Below, piece after piece: positions 45,716-59,744 of a DNA stretch of 64,000 nucleotides. The notes under the pieces are model-generated. The model ran no database searches. It was given only the letters and a program-made list of their open reading frames with translations, and was not told where the DNA came from. The DNA lies in assembly GCF_016907845.1 (NCBI RefSeq), contig NZ_JAFBCS010000001.1, positions 1,922,001 to 1,986,000 of the forward strand. Reading direction: 5' to 3'. The position numbers and the translations under genes are program-made. This stretch comes from Arcanobacterium pluranimalium (GTDB lineage: Bacteria > Actinomycetota > Actinomycetes > Actinomycetales > Actinomycetaceae). Within the stretch, counting starts at the first letter, position 1. Each line of letters begins with the position of its first letter.

Positions 45716-45972
45716 CTAGCTGTCAGCATTGCGCTGAAACTCTACCACAACCATGACCTCGTCAGAATCAACGGTCACGAATCCGCGGCTCGTCAAGAGT
45801 TCGCGCTTCTCACCCGAAACGAGAGTAAACCGAACGCTTCCTGGCTCAAGTACTGCCAGCAACGGCGTGTGGCCGGGAAGAATTCCCAACTCACCGTCCG
45901 CTGCCGGAACCACAACGTCCGTTACTTCGCCCTCAAAGAGAACGCCGGACTTTGCCACAACTTGCAGTTTCA

Positions 45973-45973
<1 letters not shown>
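45716..45973 (-). CDS. atpC: ATP synthase epsilon subunit
   Basis: An 85-residue F1 central-stalk subunit that couples rotation to catalysis. The N-terminal beta-sandwich is present (LQVVAKSGVLFEGEV then GELGILPGHTPLLAVL); the C-terminal helical domain is missing, as in the short epsilon of some actinobacteria. The ATG at 45973 overlaps the atpD stop in TGATG, better than the upstream start at 46003. Confidence 0.93.
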
Positions 45974-48373
<2,400 letters not shown>

Positions 48374-48375
48374 AA

Positions 48376-50001
48376 TTACCCTCGCTTTGCGCGAACAATC
48401 TGCTCTTGGGACTTCTCTACGTCCACATCGAGATCGGCCGGCATCTCAACGTCAACCGTGGTCAGGAATGACTTTTGGAAATCAGCCACTGCGGTACGCA
48501 GCGCGTCCTCAGTGTCCGCTTCGAGCTTGCCAGTCTCCGCAATCGTATTGAGAACCGTGGTGTTACGGCGCAGATAGTCCAGCATGCCAGCTTCGAAGTC
48601 GTGAACTTTCTCCACCGGAATCTCATCGAGATAACCGTTGGTACCAGCCCAAACCGAAGCCACCTGATCTTCCACTGCATATGGAGTGTACTGTGGCTGC
48701 TTGAGCAGCTCCATCAGACGCACACCACGTGCGAGCTGGCGCTGCGTGGCAGCATCCAGATCGGAGGCGAACATCGCGAATGCGGCCTGAGCACGGTACT
48801 GCGCCAAAGTGATCTTGAGCGTACCGGCAACTTTCTTCATCGCCTTGATCTGCGCGTCGCCACCCACGCGGGACACCGAGATGCCCACGTCCACCGCTGG
48901 ACGCTGATTGGAGTTGAACAGATCAGACTGCAAGAAGATCTGGCCGTCGGTGATCGAAATGACGTTGGTCGGAATATAGGCCGAAACGTCGTTCGCTTTG
49001 GTTTCGATGATAGGTAGGCCGGTCATCGAGCCAGCGCCGTATTCGTCGGAAAGCTTCGCACAACGCTCTAGCAAGCGGGAGTGTAAGTAGAACACGTCGC
49101 CTGGATAAGCTTCACGCCCTGGCGGACGACGAAGCAGGAGTGAGACCGCACGATATGCTTCTGCCTGCTTGGACAGATCGTCAAAGATGATGAGCACGTG
49201 TTTGCCCTGGTACATCCAATGCTGACCAATAGCAGAACCAGTGTACGGCGCGAGGTACTTATAACCAGCTGAATCGGAAGCTGGGGATGCCACGATGGTG
49301 GTGTACTCCAATGCACCGGCACGCTCGAGCGTTGCGCGCACGGAAGCAATTGTTGAACCCTTTTGACCGATAGCAACGTAAATGCAGCGAACCTGCTTAT
49401 TCGGATCGCCAGAATCCCAGTTTGCTTTCTGGTTGAGGATCGTGTCGATAGCGAGCGCCGTCTTGCCCGTCTTACGATCGCCAATGATGAGCTGGCGCTG
49501 GCCACGACCAACTGGAATCATAGCGTCGATTGCTTTAATACCAGTTTGGAGTGGCTCGTGCACTGATTTACGCATCATGACGCCGGGTGCCTGCAGTTCG
49601 AGCGCGCGGCGTTCTTCAATACCAGTGATCTCGCCAAGTCCGTCGATAGGCTCGCCGAGCGGATCAACCACGCGACCCAAGTAGCCTTCGCCGACTGGAA
49701 CTGAGAGCACCTCACCTGTGCGGCGCACTTCCATTCCCTCTTCAATCTGAGAGAAATCGCCGAGCACAACCACACCGATTTCGCGCTCTTCTAGGTTCAT
49801 CGCCAAACCTAGCGTTCCATCTTCAAATTTCAACAGCTCATTTGCCATTGCACCTGGCAGTCCCTCAACACGGGCAATGCCATCGGCCGTGAGAGTTACA
49901 TGACCAACCTCTTCGCTGGCAGCCTTAGCGGGCTCGTATGAGCTCACAAAGGAATCCAGCGCAGCCCGGATTTCCTCCGGCTGGATGGTAAGTTCAGCCA
50001 T
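48376..50001 (-). CDS. atpA: ATP synthase alpha subunit
   Basis: A 541-residue non-catalytic nucleotide-binding F1 subunit. The Walker A region is [18 protein letters not shown], with GRGQRQ before it and [16 protein letters not shown] as Walker B; the [19 protein letters not shown]-like block is present. The start ATG at 50001 follows AAGGAAG. The C-terminal extension ([14 protein letters not shown]-like, acidic and then basic) is a typical actinobacterial feature. Confidence 0.97.
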   Translation of the reverse strand: MAELTIQPEEIRAALDSFVSSYEPAKAASEEVGHVTLTADGIARVEGLPGAMANELLKFEDGTLGLAMNLEEREIGVVVLGDFSQIEEGMEVRRTGEVLSVPVGEGYLGRVVDPLGEPIDGLGEITGIEERRALELQAPGVMMRKSVHEPLQTGIKAIDAMIPVGRGQRQLIIGDRKTGKTALAIDTILNQKANWDSGDPNKQVRCIYVAIGQKGSTIASVRATLERAGALEYTTIVASPASDSAGYKYLAPYTGSAIGQHWMYQGKHVLIIFDDLSKQAEAYRAVSLLLRRPPGREAYPGDVFYLHSRLLERCAKLSDEYGAGSMTGLPIIETKANDVSAYIPTNVISITDGQIFLQSDLFNSNQRPAVDVGISVSRVGGDAQIKAMKKVAGTLKITLAQYRAQAAFAMFASDLDAATQRQLARGVRLMELLKQPQYTPYAVEDQVASVWAGTNGYLDEIPVEKVHDFEAGMLDYLRRNTTVLNTIAETGKLEADTEDALRTAVADFQKSFLTTVDVEMPADLDVDVEKSQEQIVRAKRG

Positions 50002-50049
50002 TCATCTTCCTTCGCTCGAAGCGGTTTTCACCGCAAGAATTATTAAACG

Positions 50050-50861
50050 TCATTTACTGAAAACTTCTTTGACATCCGCAATGCGGCTTGCCAAAGTACC
50101 GTCAATGAGGTCGTCTCCGATATGGATTCGTAACCCACCAACAATCGTTGGATCAAGTGCGATATGCAACTTGACGTCTTGGTTGTAGTAGCGGCACAAG
50201 ATCGAGCGCAATCGCTCTTCCTGTTCAGTGCTGAGCGGAATTGCCGCCGTCACCGACGCTACCAAGTGCTTGCCACGTTCAGAAGCTTGGTCAATGTACC
50301 GAGCAATCACTGCGGTCAACGAGAACTGCTTCGTATGAGCCACCGCACGGACGAGCAGTGCCAATGTATAGGGATTAACTCGGGCAAAGACCTTGCGAAT
50401 CAGCTGCGCACGCGCCGCAACCGAATGTTGAGTTGAATTGAGCGTAAGTCGCAATTCGCGCTCTTGCTTCAAGGTCCGCAGGCACTGGTAGAGCTCTTCT
50501 TCCGTCTTGCTTAAGAGATCTTCTTTTTCGGCGCTGGCCAGCAGCGTTTGAATACCGATACTTTCCAAAGCAAGGAGGAGGTCGCCGTCTTGCGCCCAAC
50601 GCTCACGCACCAAGCCTTTGAGGAGGTCTAGTACTTGTGAAGAGACTTTTCCGTGAAAAAGTCTCTCAGCAAGCCCGATCCTATCCTCAATATCACGCGA
50701 AGCATCCTCAAGTGCAGCCAGCACCGAAGGATTTTCTTGCATGACGTCGGCTAGGTTAAAAATCTCCTCACCGAAATCCACAGTGCTTGTTTGTTGCTCT
50801 CGTAGCAGGGCGTCCCAAGCTTCTGTAATCCGTGCAAGAGCTGCTTCACTTTTCGACCGCA

Positions 50862-50862
<1 letters not shown>
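50050..50862 (-). CDS. atpH: ATP synthase delta subunit
   Basis: A 270-residue stator subunit linking F1 to the b-subunits. The C-terminal DPTIVGGLRIHIGDDLIDG is the diagnostic OSCP/delta signature. The N-terminal helical part is typical for the family. It is longer than the ~180 residues of most bacterial delta subunits, as in other actinobacteria. The ATG overlaps the atpF stop (TAATG). Confidence 0.93.
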
Positions 50863-51658
<796 letters not shown>

Positions 51659-51666
51659 TCAGAATC

Positions 51667-52488
51667 TCAGTGTTCTGAGATCGATAGTGAAATGTAGACG
51701 GCAGCTAGCATGGCAAAGATATATGCCTGTAGCGCGCCGACGAATAGCTCGAAGACGACGAAAATGACGCCACCGAGAAGCGTGAGAGTGCCGAGTCCGA
51801 TTCCCATTGAACCCGACAGTGTGAAGTAGAGGTAGTGCGTTCCCAAGAAACACAACACCAAAATGAAGTGGCCTGCGATCATATTCGCAAGCAAACGAAC
51901 AGTTAGCGTAACTGGACGCAGAATAAAAGTGGAGAGGAATTCGAGCGGAACCATCAGGACGTAAAGCGGCTTAGGCACACCTGGCGGAATGAGCTGATTC
52001 TTAAAGAATTTAGCTCCTTGTACACGCACACCGGCTACGATAAATCCGATATAAGCCACTAAAGCAAAAATTAATGGCATACCTACGAGTGAGGTACCAG
52101 CGATCTGCAGCCCTGGAATCACGCCGGTAAGGTTCATAAAGAGGATACCCAAGAACAGCGTAGCCAAGAGCGGCTGGAAACGTTTTGCGTCTGCTTCTCC
52201 CAAAATCTCATGCCCAATCTGCACGCGGGAAAAATCGAGCAGAGATTCCATTGCACCTTGTGCACGCCCTGGCACTAGTTTGGCGCGCCGCGAGTAGAGA
52301 ATGAGCAGCAGTGCGAGTAACGCTACCGCGATAAGTCGCACCATGAGAATACGGTTTATTTCAAAAGGTGTACCCACGAATAGGAATGGCGCCGGATTGA
52401 ATTCATGGTCGAGCGTTGGAGGTTCAAAGCCACCATCATTGGAAGCAACAAATACCGGTAATGTGGCAAGACTTAATAGCAAATTCAC
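51667..52488 (-). CDS. atpB: ATP synthase subunit a
   Basis: A 273-residue membrane subunit forming the proton half-channels. The conserved Arg is in TLTVRLLANMIAGHFIL, and the C-terminal GALQAYIFAMLAAVYISLSI follows. Several membrane segments are visible. The start is a GTG at 52488. A gap of about 140 bp precedes it, between the AtpI-like gene and atpB, which could carry an extra promoter; TTGCAG and TTGTGT are near but no clear pair was found. Confidence 0.96.
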   Translation of the reverse strand: MNLLLSLATLPVFVASNDGGFEPPTLDHEFNPAPFLFVGTPFEINRILMVRLIAVALLALLLILYSRRAKLVPGRAQGAMESLLDFSRVQIGHEILGEADAKRFQPLLATLFLGILFMNLTGVIPGLQIAGTSLVGMPLIFALVAYIGFIVAGVRVQGAKFFKNQLIPPGVPKPLYVLMVPLEFLSTFILRPVTLTVRLLANMIAGHFILVLCFLGTHYLYFTLSGSMGIGLGTLTLLGGVIFVVFELFVGALQAYIFAMLAAVYISLSISEH

Positions 52489-52627
52489 TATCCAGGTATT
52501 CCTATCTTGACAAAGTTAGTGCACACAAGCTGCAAGAAATTGGCATTTCACACGAAACAACTCGCGATAACACTTTACCGTAGTTTTCACTATTGTTCCA
52601 AGGCAGTACGGAAATTAGTCCTATGTT

Positions 52628-53125
52628 TTAGCGATTCGTGATCAAGCTATCTTTCGCTGCGTTCGACCCCATTTCCAGCGGCGGACCGGGTTGCCCCATA
52701 ACCACCGCTGCACTCACTATCAATGAGATCACAATCCCACACGCAAAACCTGTGAGCATATGCCCAAACTGTATGATTTCAAGGTTTTTCGCCGCAAATA
52801 CTAGCAAAAGTAGTACCAGTAGTTTCATGAGAAATAGGAATGTGGTGGCCACTCCTTGAAATTTCATTTCTTGGCGCGCGATATGCACGTAAAACGCCCA
52901 CGACAAAAGATTCGACGCAGCTACCGCGATTATTGAGATCGCAAAGCTGAAAGCCGCAGTTTTTGCTACCCCAAATAAGGGCAAAAGTCCCGCAAGCGCC
53001 GCAAGTACCACGAGTCCGCCGAGAACCACACAGTTCCATTTCATCGCCGCAGCAATAATCTGATCTGCACTCTTTCGCTCCCCTGCGATAAAAACACGCC
53101 GACGACGTCGCATCCGCAGTCCCAT
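52628..53125 (-). CDS. AtpI-like membrane protein
   Basis: A 165-residue protein with an Arg-rich N-terminus (MRRRRRVFIAGERKS) and four membrane segments, located at the head of the ATP synthase operon, where actinobacteria encode an AtpI-type assembly helper. Sequence alone does not identify it well; position and topology are the argument. GAGGTGA lies before the ATG at 53125, and the gene starts 9 bp after the WecA-type gene. Confidence 0.65.
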   Translation of the reverse strand: MGLRMRRRRRVFIAGERKSADQIIAAAMKWNCVVLGGLVVLAALAGLLPLFGVAKTAAFSFAISIIAVAASNLLSWAFYVHIARQEMKFQGVATTFLFLMKLLVLLLLVFAAKNLEIIQFGHMLTGFACGIVISLIVSAAVVMGQPGPPLEMGSNAAKDSLITNR

Positions 53126-53134
53126 TCACTCACC

Positions 53135-54355
53135 TCACTGCCGCGATGGGGTCGCGTCCACATGCGCAACATCTACAGGTTCTGCATCTGGCTGCTGACC
53201 TATGACCGGCTCAGATACGGATTTCGACCGGCGACTGCGCAACCTCTTTGACAGCACGCGTCGGGGACGGCGCGGCGTCGTGAGCTGACGAGCAGTGATG
53301 ACGACGCAAACGCAGATCGCCAAAAAGACTGCTGGAAGAATACCTGGGTGCGGGTATATCACGTAAGTGACGGCGGAAAATGAAGCCACCGCCGTCCACA
53401 TATAAAGCACCAACACAGCTGCTCGATGCGAATGTCCGCGACGCAAGAGACGGTGATGCAAGTGCCCGGCGTCAGCCTCGAAGGGCGATTTTCCTTGGCG
53501 GAGTCGTCTAAATACCGCCCAGACCATGTCCACCAGAGGAATAACCAAAATGAGCGCTGGCACCAAAATTGGCATATAGGCTGGAATAGCAGTGCGGCTA
53601 TTGACGTACGAGGGATCAATCTGACCCGTAACCAAGATACTTGCACCAGCGATTACCGCACCGAGCGTCAGCGCGCCCGAATCTCCCATGAAAATGCGTG
53701 CCTGATGAAAATTATGAGGCAAAAAGCCGATGCAAATACCTACCAGACCAGCCACAACAGCTGTAGCAACGGAGGTGTAATCACCGGGAGACGAGGCGCG
53801 AGTCAAGTAGTAGGCGTACCCAAAAAAGGCCAAAGCGGCAATGCCAACCACTCCGGCGGCCAAACCATCAAGACCATCGATGAAGTTCACCGCATTTGAT
53901 ACCATCACCACCACGATAATGGTCACAAAGAGCGTCAGTTTTTGAGAGCCAATCGTCAGCCCAAAAAACGGCACCGAAATAAGTTGTACGCCATACCACG
54001 CCATCGTGCCTGCAGCGAGAATTTCCCCAGCCAGTTTCGCATACCAGCGCAATTCCCAAATATCGTCAATCACGCCAATAACGCACATCGTACCCGCACC
54101 GAGCAAGATACCCCAGGCGCCAGAATTGGCACTAAACACATCTTTCAAATAGGGAATCTGCGCTGCTAGTACGAATGAAACCACTAAGCCCACGTACATT
54201 GCCACACCGCCCAAGCGAGCGATCGGCACTTCATGTACGTCTCTGCCACGAATTTTCGTGATGGCGCCAGTCGCGAGAGCCGTGTGGAGCACTAATGGCA
54301 CCAGCAAATAGGTGACGACTGCCGCCATCACCATAATGAGGAGGTAAACTCTCAC
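53135..54355 (-). CDS. WecA/TagO-type undecaprenyl-phosphate sugar-1-phosphate transferase
   Basis: A 406-residue polytopic membrane enzyme of the MraY/WecA family that attaches a sugar-1-phosphate, probably N-acetylglucosamine-1-phosphate, to a polyprenyl carrier, starting cell-wall polymer synthesis. DVHEVPIARLGGVAMYVG, VIGVIDDIWELRWYAK (Asp-rich motif) and NAVNFIDGLDGLAAG are the family signatures, and a cytosolic His-rich loop DAGHLHHRLLRRGHSHR matches the HHR motif. The GTG start overlaps the stop of the Sua5-type gene in GTGA. Its position equals Rv1302 (rfe) in M. tuberculosis. The C-terminal tail is basic. Confidence 0.88.
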   Translation of the reverse strand: MRVYLLIMVMAAVVTYLLVPLVLHTALATGAITKIRGRDVHEVPIARLGGVAMYVGLVVSFVLAAQIPYLKDVFSANSGAWGILLGAGTMCVIGVIDDIWELRWYAKLAGEILAAGTMAWYGVQLISVPFFGLTIGSQKLTLFVTIIVVVMVSNAVNFIDGLDGLAAGVVGIAALAFFGYAYYLTRASSPGDYTSVATAVVAGLVGICIGFLPHNFHQARIFMGDSGALTLGAVIAGASILVTGQIDPSYVNSRTAIPAYMPILVPALILVIPLVDMVWAVFRRLRQGKSPFEADAGHLHHRLLRRGHSHRAAVLVLYMWTAVASFSAVTYVIYPHPGILPAVFLAICVCVVITARQLTTPRRPRRVLSKRLRSRRSKSVSEPVIGQQPDAEPVDVAHVDATPSRQ

Positions 54356-55002
54356 TGCAGCACCTGCACATTCGCAATGGACTCAATAAGGCTTGGGTCA
54401 ATGGCACCAGCGCGTATCAACTGTACCTCTCGCGGATTATCAGGCGAGAACTTGACGATAGTAGATGGTACGCCACCGCCCGCTTCGCCGGCATCGAGAT
54501 AGACGCCAACGGCGTCCCCTAGCTGTTCGCAGGCTTGCGTGATATTGACGGCAGGTGGTTGACCAGTTTTATTCGCGCTGGTTACAGCCAAAGGTCCAGC
54601 GCGATCGAGAAGATCCAGCGCGATGGGGTTATCTGGCATTCGCAAAGCTACCGTGCCATTAGTTTCTCCCAAATCCCAACCGATGTCTGCCCGCGCAGGC
54701 AGAATAATGGTCAATGCGCCTGGCCAGAGTTCATCCATCAGCCGCAGCGCTTCATCGCTCACCCACGCAGTTAACGTCTGAGCTTGTTGCGCATCATGAA
54801 CTAGTACTGGCGGCGGCATCTGACGCGTACGTGACTTCGCCGCGAGAAGTGCTGTAACGGCGTCGGCATTAAAAGGATCCGCACCGATGCCATAAACCGT
54901 GTCGGTAGGCAAACACACTACTTGACCAGCACGTACAATACGCAATGCCGCTTCAATGCCCTCTTGGTAAGCCGTCTGGTCTGTACAGTCAAAGATTTCC
55001 AT
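54352..55002 (-). CDS. L-threonylcarbamoyladenylate synthase (Sua5/YrdC family)
   Basis: About 216 residues. Makes the precursor of the t6A37 modification of tRNA. YrdC signature blocks VVCLPTDTVYGIGADPFN, KSRTRQMPPPVLV and GPLAVTSANKTGQPPAVN are present; the length indicates the short form without the Sua5 C-terminal domain. The ATG at 55002 has GGAGG upstream; the frame is open to 55035. It lies between prmC and the WecA-type gene. Confidence 0.92.
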   Translation of the reverse strand: MEIFDCTDQTAYQEGIEAALRIVRAGQVVCLPTDTVYGIGADPFNADAVTALLAAKSRTRQMPPPVLVHDAQQAQTLTAWVSDEALRLMDELWPGALTIILPARADIGWDLGETNGTVALRMPDNPIALDLLDRAGPLAVTSANKTGQPPAVNITQACEQLGDAVGVYLDAGEAGGGVPSTIVKFSPDNPREVQLIRAGAIDPSLIESIANVQVLQ

Positions 55003-55117
55003 GTTGCTTTTGCCTCCGCGTTTTCCCATGAACATTCTAGCCAGAAAGTCGAGCTGCTTATCGACGTTCCGCTACAGTTTCGCTAAATTGCCTCAGATGT
55101 GACGCGTTCATATTCCC

Positions 55118-56053
55118 TCATTTTCGCGCCCATAACCACCGATCCGCCCCAGTGTAATCAGCGCCCGTGTGCGCCTGCGCAAAATACTGCCCAGCCACTT
55201 CCCGCAATGCCGCACCCTGTTCATCAGCGTGTTCCATGACCAACAAGCCCCCCGGCTTGAGAATTTTCGCTGCGTGGGCAATCAAAGCTGTGGGAAACTC
55301 CAGGCCGTCGTCGCCACCCCCAAACAGTGCCATATGTGGATCGGCGAGCACTTCGGGGGCGAGCTTGTGATAGCGCGGCACATAAGGCGGATTAGACACC
55401 ACGACGTCGAAATATTCTGCGACGAACTCATGTTCTGTGCAAGCAACCGGAGTTTCACCCAGATCTAACTGCGATTCTTGAGTATTTTCGCACGCAGGCA
55501 ACGCAGCCGGGCTCGTTTCGATTCCGAAATTGAGCGCGTCGGCATTGATCAGCTCAACTTTGTTGCCATAGGCGGCATTATTGCGCTGCACAGATTCAAA
55601 AGCTTCTGGGCTCAACTCCACAGCTGTGACCCGACTGCGCGGAACTTCGGTCGCAATCGAAATGGCAATCGCGCCCGATCCGGTACACAAATCCACAATT
55701 CTTGGATTCGCCACGCCGTTTTTAATGAGTCGATTTGCTTCGTCTATCGCGGCCTGTGCCACGAGTTCGGTTTCGGGGCGAGTGATAAAGACGCCGGGGC
55801 GAGATTCGAGTTCGAGGTACCGGAACCACATTTTGCCAAGGATATGCTGCAAAGGCTCGCGTTTAGCCCGACGTCGAACCCCGGCTTCGAATAAAACCTC
55901 CATGCGCGCAGGTATCGGCTCCGATGCCAGAGGCACGCGGCCTAAACAGTGCTCGGCTAGAGAGCGCGCGTCATATTCGGGACTTGGCACGCCGGCGTCG
56001 CGCAAGTGTTTGATAGCCCGAGATAGTGCTTCGTGCCAGCTCGTTGTGGCCAT
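55118..56053 (-). CDS. prmC: Release factor glutamine methyltransferase PrmC
   Basis: About 311 residues. Methylates the Gln of the GGQ motif in release factors. The SAM-binding site IVDLCTGSGAIAISIA and the catalytic NPPY motif in VVVSNPPYVPRYHKL are intact. Between them, after LINADALNF, a segment of about 30 residues with two cysteines (PACENTQESQLDL) appears to be an insertion relative to the typical protein. The ATG at 56053 lies 4 bp after the prfA stop, so the enzyme is made with its substrate RF1. Confidence 0.93.
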   Translation of the reverse strand: MATTSWHEALSRAIKHLRDAGVPSPEYDARSLAEHCLGRVPLASEPIPARMEVLFEAGVRRRAKREPLQHILGKMWFRYLELESRPGVFITRPETELVAQAAIDEANRLIKNGVANPRIVDLCTGSGAIAISIATEVPRSRVTAVELSPEAFESVQRNNAAYGNKVELINADALNFGIETSPAALPACENTQESQLDLGETPVACTEHEFVAEYFDVVVSNPPYVPRYHKLAPEVLADPHMALFGGGDDGLEFPTALIAHAAKILKPGGLLVMEHADEQGAALREVAGQYFAQAHTGADYTGADRWLWARK

Positions 56054-56057
56054 AAAA

Positions 56058-57170
56058 TCACTGCTCAGTGGCGTTTTGAAGTCGGTCGGCTTCGTCCATA
56101 TCACGCAAAGAATTGATCACTGCTTGGAGATCGCCGTTGAGCACAGCGTCCAAATTGTGCGCTTTATAGCCAGTGCGGTGATCAGATATGCGGTTTTCTG
56201 GGAAATTGTATGTGCGTACGCGCTCGGAACGGTCTACCGTACGCACTTGGGAACGTCGCGCATCTGCTTCTGCGGCAGCTTGCTCGTCGAGCTGCTTTTG
56301 ACGTAGTCGTGCACGCAGCACGCGCATGGCAGATTCACGGTTTTTGATCTGCGATTTTTCATCTTGCATCGAAACGGTGATTCCAGTGGGAAGATGGGTG
56401 ATGCGCACCGCAGAGTCGGTGGTGTTCACGGACTGCCCACCTGGACCGGACGAGCGGAATACGTCAATACGCAGGTCGTTATCGTTAATTTCGATTTCGC
56501 CTGGATCGTCCACCTCGGCAAATACAAGCACGCCCGCAGCGGAAGTGTGAATTCGTCCTTGAGTTTCTGTAACTGGTACTCGCTGTACTCGATGTACGCC
56601 GGCTTCAAATTTGAGATGCGACCACACGCCGTCGGCTGGATCTTCTGGAACGGTCTTTGCTTTTACAGCTACTTGCACGTCTTTATATCCACCGAGGTCA
56701 GTGGTGGTTGCCGAGAGGATTTGAGTAGCCCAACCTTTGGATTCAGCATAGCGAAGATACATTCTCAATAAATCGCCAGCAAAAAGCGCGGATTCTTCGC
56801 CGCCTTCACCAGCCTTTACTTCCAAAATTGCATCACGCAAATCGTCTGGATCACGAGGAATGAGGGCATCGCGTAGTTCATCGGCGGCCAGCTGAGCTGC
56901 TTCTTCGAGGCGTGGCAGCTCTGCGGCGAATAATTCGCCGTCTTCCCCGCCCATTTCAACAATCTCACGAGTCTCTTCGAGATCTTGCTCAGCCTGCTCC
57001 CACTTCTTGAAGCGGGTTACTACTCGCCCAAGCTCCGCATAGCGCCGACCGAGGGAACGCAGTTTATCTGGGTTTGCCAAAACCTCCGGTGAGGACATCT
57101 GCGCTTCGATGTCTTTGTGTTCGGCGACCATTGCGACCGCTGCCGGAAATCTCTCCATAATAGTTCTCAT
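56058..57170 (-). CDS. prfA: Peptide chain release factor 1
   Basis: A 370-residue class I release factor reading UAA and UAG. The PxT-type recognition loop is in [15 protein letters not shown], and the catalytic GGQ in [16 protein letters not shown]. The second half continues with [17 protein letters not shown]. Two starts are possible: 57170 (GAGGG too close) and 57158 (12 bp from GAGGG). It lies downstream of rpmE and upstream of prmC. Confidence 0.96.
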   Translation of the reverse strand: MRTIMERFPAAVAMVAEHKDIEAQMSSPEVLANPDKLRSLGRRYAELGRVVTRFKKWEQAEQDLEETREIVEMGGEDGELFAAELPRLEEAAQLAADELRDALIPRDPDDLRDAILEVKAGEGGEESALFAGDLLRMYLRYAESKGWATQILSATTTDLGGYKDVQVAVKAKTVPEDPADGVWSHLKFEAGVHRVQRVPVTETQGRIHTSAAGVLVFAEVDDPGEIEINDNDLRIDVFRSSGPGGQSVNTTDSAVRITHLPTGITVSMQDEKSQIKNRESAMRVLRARLRQKQLDEQAAAEADARRSQVRTVDRSERVRTYNFPENRISDHRTGYKAHNLDAVLNGDLQAVINSLRDMDEADRLQNATEQ

Positions 57171-57231
57171 CCCTCAATATTTACTGTGCTTAGCTGGGCA
57201 CATACCAGATTTTACTGTGCCAAAATAGCGC

Positions 57232-57261
57232 GAACGCCGGTACCCACGAGTACCGGCGTTC
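57232..57261 (-). terminator. Hairpin after rpmE
   Basis: GAACGCCGGTAC and GTACCGGCGTTC form a perfect 12-bp stem with a 6-nt loop, 10 bp after the rpmE stop. Read on the minus strand the following bases are GCGCTATTTTGG, a weak T-run. Confidence 0.7.
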
Positions 57262-57271
57262 GAAAGACTAG

Positions 57272-57484
57272 CTACTTGGCGCGCTTGCCGAAACGTGCTT
57301 CGAAGCGTGCAACGCGTCCGCCGGTGTCCAGAATCTTCTGCTTACCGGTGTAGAACGGATGGCATGCTGAGCATACGTCAACGCGCAGCTCCCCGCCCTC
57401 AACGGTGGAACGGGTTTCGAATTCGTTGCCGCAGGTGCAGCTAACACGAATGGTTTCGTATGTAGGGTGGATTCCCTGCTTCAT
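57272..57484 (-). CDS. rpmE: 50S ribosomal protein L31
   Basis: A 70-residue L31. The zinc-binding cysteines are present (SCTCGNEF and DVCSACHPF), marking the zinc-containing form; [20 protein letters not shown] is the conserved end. AAGGAG precedes the ATG. The gene sits between rho and prfA as in many actinobacteria and is followed by a hairpin. Confidence 0.97.
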   Translation of the reverse strand: MKQGIHPTYETIRVSCTCGNEFETRSTVEGGELRVDVCSACHPFYTGKQKILDTGGRVARFEARFGKRAK

Positions 57485-57674
57485 TTTTACTCCTTGGATC
57501 GTTTAACGCCCTGGGTCCACAGCGCGCTTTGCCAATATGAACAGGCACAAGCTTGCCGAAGCTGCGAAGTGGTGAACCAGAAGCCGACGCTATATTAAAA
57601 CACTTTTCAGCGCAGTTGCGCCACCGACGTGAGCAAGTGCTCATTTGTAGGGCACATCCGCACCTCGCTCAGCA

Positions 57675-59420
57675 TCACTCTGCGTTGTTCTGCATTCCAC
57701 GCACGATAGAAACCAAGAATTCCTTGTTGGATTCCGTCTTGCGCAAACGGTTAAGCAAGTAGTCCGAAGCTTCCTGCACGTCAAGCGTGCCCAATGCGCG
57801 GCGAAGATGCCATACGATCTGCAATTCTTCATTGCTAAACAGCTGTTCTTCACGGCGGGTACCAGAAGCATTAACATCAACAGCAGGGAAAATACGGCGA
57901 TCTGCCAATTGACGAGACAGACGCAGCTCCATATTTCCAGTGCCTTTGAATTCTTCGAAGATCACTTCATCCATCTTCGATCCGGTTTCTACCAGAGCCG
58001 ATGCAATGATCGTCAGCGATCCACCATTTTCGATATTGCGCGCAGCACCGAAGAACTTCTTTGGTGGATAGAGAGCCGCAGCGTCCACACCACCAGAGAG
58101 AATGCGTCCAGACGCCGGAGCAGCCAAGTTGTAGGCACGCGAAAGGCGAGTGAGGGAGTCGAGGAGGATGACGACGTCTTGCCCGAGTTCGACGAGACGC
58201 TTAGCACGCTCAACTGCAAGTTCAGCCACAATCGTGTGGTCAGTTGCTGGGCGGTCAAAGGTTGATGCAATCACTTCGCCCTTGACCAGACGCTGCATAT
58301 CCGTCACTTCTTCTGGGCGTTCATCAACGAGCACAACCATAAGATGGACATTTGGATCATTCTTGGCAATTGCCATAGCTAGCTGCTGCATCACAACAGT
58401 CTTGCCAGCCTTAGGCGGAGATACGATCAAGCCACGCTGACCTTTACCGATAGGCGCAACCAAATCAACGATACGCGTAGTAAGCGCATTTTGAGTGGTT
58501 TCCATCCGCAACATATCTTGTGGATATAGCGGCGTGAGCTTGTTAAACTCTGGGCGCTTCGCACTTTCTTCCGGTGAAAGTCCGTTAATCGCCGTCACCT
58601 CAACCAGTGGGTTGTACTTGTGTTGGCGCTGACCACGGCGCACATTACCCTCAGTCACCGAACGTACAGCACCAGCAACTGCATCACCTCGGCGCAGACC
58701 GTACTTCTTAATGATCTGTTGCGAGACGTATGCATCGTTCTTACCAGGCAAGTAACCACCAGTGCGCAGATAGGAATTAGTGCCAGAAATATCGAGAATT
58801 CCGGCCACTGGAATCAGCACTTCTTCGTCGCTTACTTCTTCTTCAACTTGGTCTACGTCACCGCGAGAATTGGTGGCGAGAGCATCACGACGATTGCGAT
58901 TACGAGGATTTTCACGGCGACTGTTGCGAGTGCGCTCGCGACGGTTGCGGTTGCGACGTGGGTTATCGTCGTCGCCCTCAGTATCACGCTGCTGTTGCGC
59001 AGCCCGACGTTCAGCTGCCTCGCCGAGCGCTTCCAATGCTGCTTGCTTTTCTTCCACCGAAAGATCTTCTGATTCTCGGTTGATCCGCGCACGCCGTTCT
59101 ACCCCATCACGATCAGTGTGACGGCTTCGATTCCTAGTGCGTTTTGGAAGGTCCGCTACGATATTTTCTGTGCCTTCGGCAGCTAGCTTTGCCGTCTCGT
59201 CACTCTGTTTAGCAGACGTTTCGCTCTTCTTGGAAGGAGCCTGAGCCTTAGACTTGCGCTCTTGCGAGGGTGCAGCGCCTGCTTGAGAAATTGCCGCTAC
59301 ATAGTCAGCTTTACGCGATTTAGGAGGCATTTTAATACCCATTGAAGCTGCAATTTGCTTGAGCTCCGGCAAAAGTTTGCTTGCCAGTGAACCGCTGGTC
59401 TTAGTGGAGGTTTCGCTCAC
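57675..59420 (-). CDS. rho: Transcription termination factor Rho
   Basis: A 581-residue hexameric RNA helicase that ends transcription. The N-terminal region contains a SAP-like segment ([17 protein letters not shown]) and then a long Arg/Asn/Glu-rich insert (about residues 100-215), the actinobacterial RNA-binding addition. The RNA-binding cold-shock-like domain, Walker [14 protein letters not shown], Walker [17 protein letters not shown] and the loop [16 protein letters not shown] follow. The GTG at 59420 has AAGGAAC upstream; the frame is open to 59621. A leader of about 320 bp precedes it. Confidence 0.96.
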   Translation of the reverse strand: MSETSTKTSGSLASKLLPELKQIAASMGIKMPPKSRKADYVAAISQAGAAPSQERKSKAQAPSKKSETSAKQSDETAKLAAEGTENIVADLPKRTRNRSRHTDRDGVERRARINRESEDLSVEEKQAALEALGEAAERRAAQQQRDTEGDDDNPRRNRNRRERTRNSRRENPRNRNRRDALATNSRGDVDQVEEEVSDEEVLIPVAGILDISGTNSYLRTGGYLPGKNDAYVSQQIIKKYGLRRGDAVAGAVRSVTEGNVRRGQRQHKYNPLVEVTAINGLSPEESAKRPEFNKLTPLYPQDMLRMETTQNALTTRIVDLVAPIGKGQRGLIVSPPKAGKTVVMQQLAMAIAKNDPNVHLMVVLVDERPEEVTDMQRLVKGEVIASTFDRPATDHTIVAELAVERAKRLVELGQDVVILLDSLTRLSRAYNLAAPASGRILSGGVDAAALYPPKKFFGAARNIENGGSLTIIASALVETGSKMDEVIFEEFKGTGNMELRLSRQLADRRIFPAVDVNASGTRREEQLFSNEELQIVWHLRRALGTLDVQEASDYLLNRLRKTESNKEFLVSIVRGMQNNAE

Positions 59421-59744
59421 GAGGTTCCTTCCCCGGGTACCACTTCGGTACGTTGTTCTTATGATGATTCGTCCTCGGAAAATCACGAGGATAATAAAAC
59501 TAGACAGTAAAAATAGTTCATGCATAACACAGATGCAATGCTTGAAACCGAGTCGCTGACCCATCGAGCTTATCGAGGAGTTTATCGAGCGACACAGCAC
59601 ATGATCGATTGGTTGAACCAAACAACTGCTGTCTGATAGTCATACTACACGCAAGTAAAACACTTTCGAAATCTTAGACTCTAGATTGTGTGATAGCTCT
59701 ATGAATCTTGATTTTAGGCGTCTTATATGCGTATTTTATTAGAT
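59421..59744. other. Long leader of rho, no gene seen
   Basis: AT-rich gap between thrB and the rho start. It contains an open extension of the rho frame to 59621 with no start signal, and no stem-loop with a T-run that I could find after thrB. Such leaders can hold the autoregulatory site of rho, but I see no sequence proof. Confidence 0.3.

Noticed and set aside
59421-59621. Longer Rho beginning at 59621
   Set aside because: The extra 67 residues are hydrophobic and unlike Rho, while the GTG at 59420 has a good ribosome-binding site.
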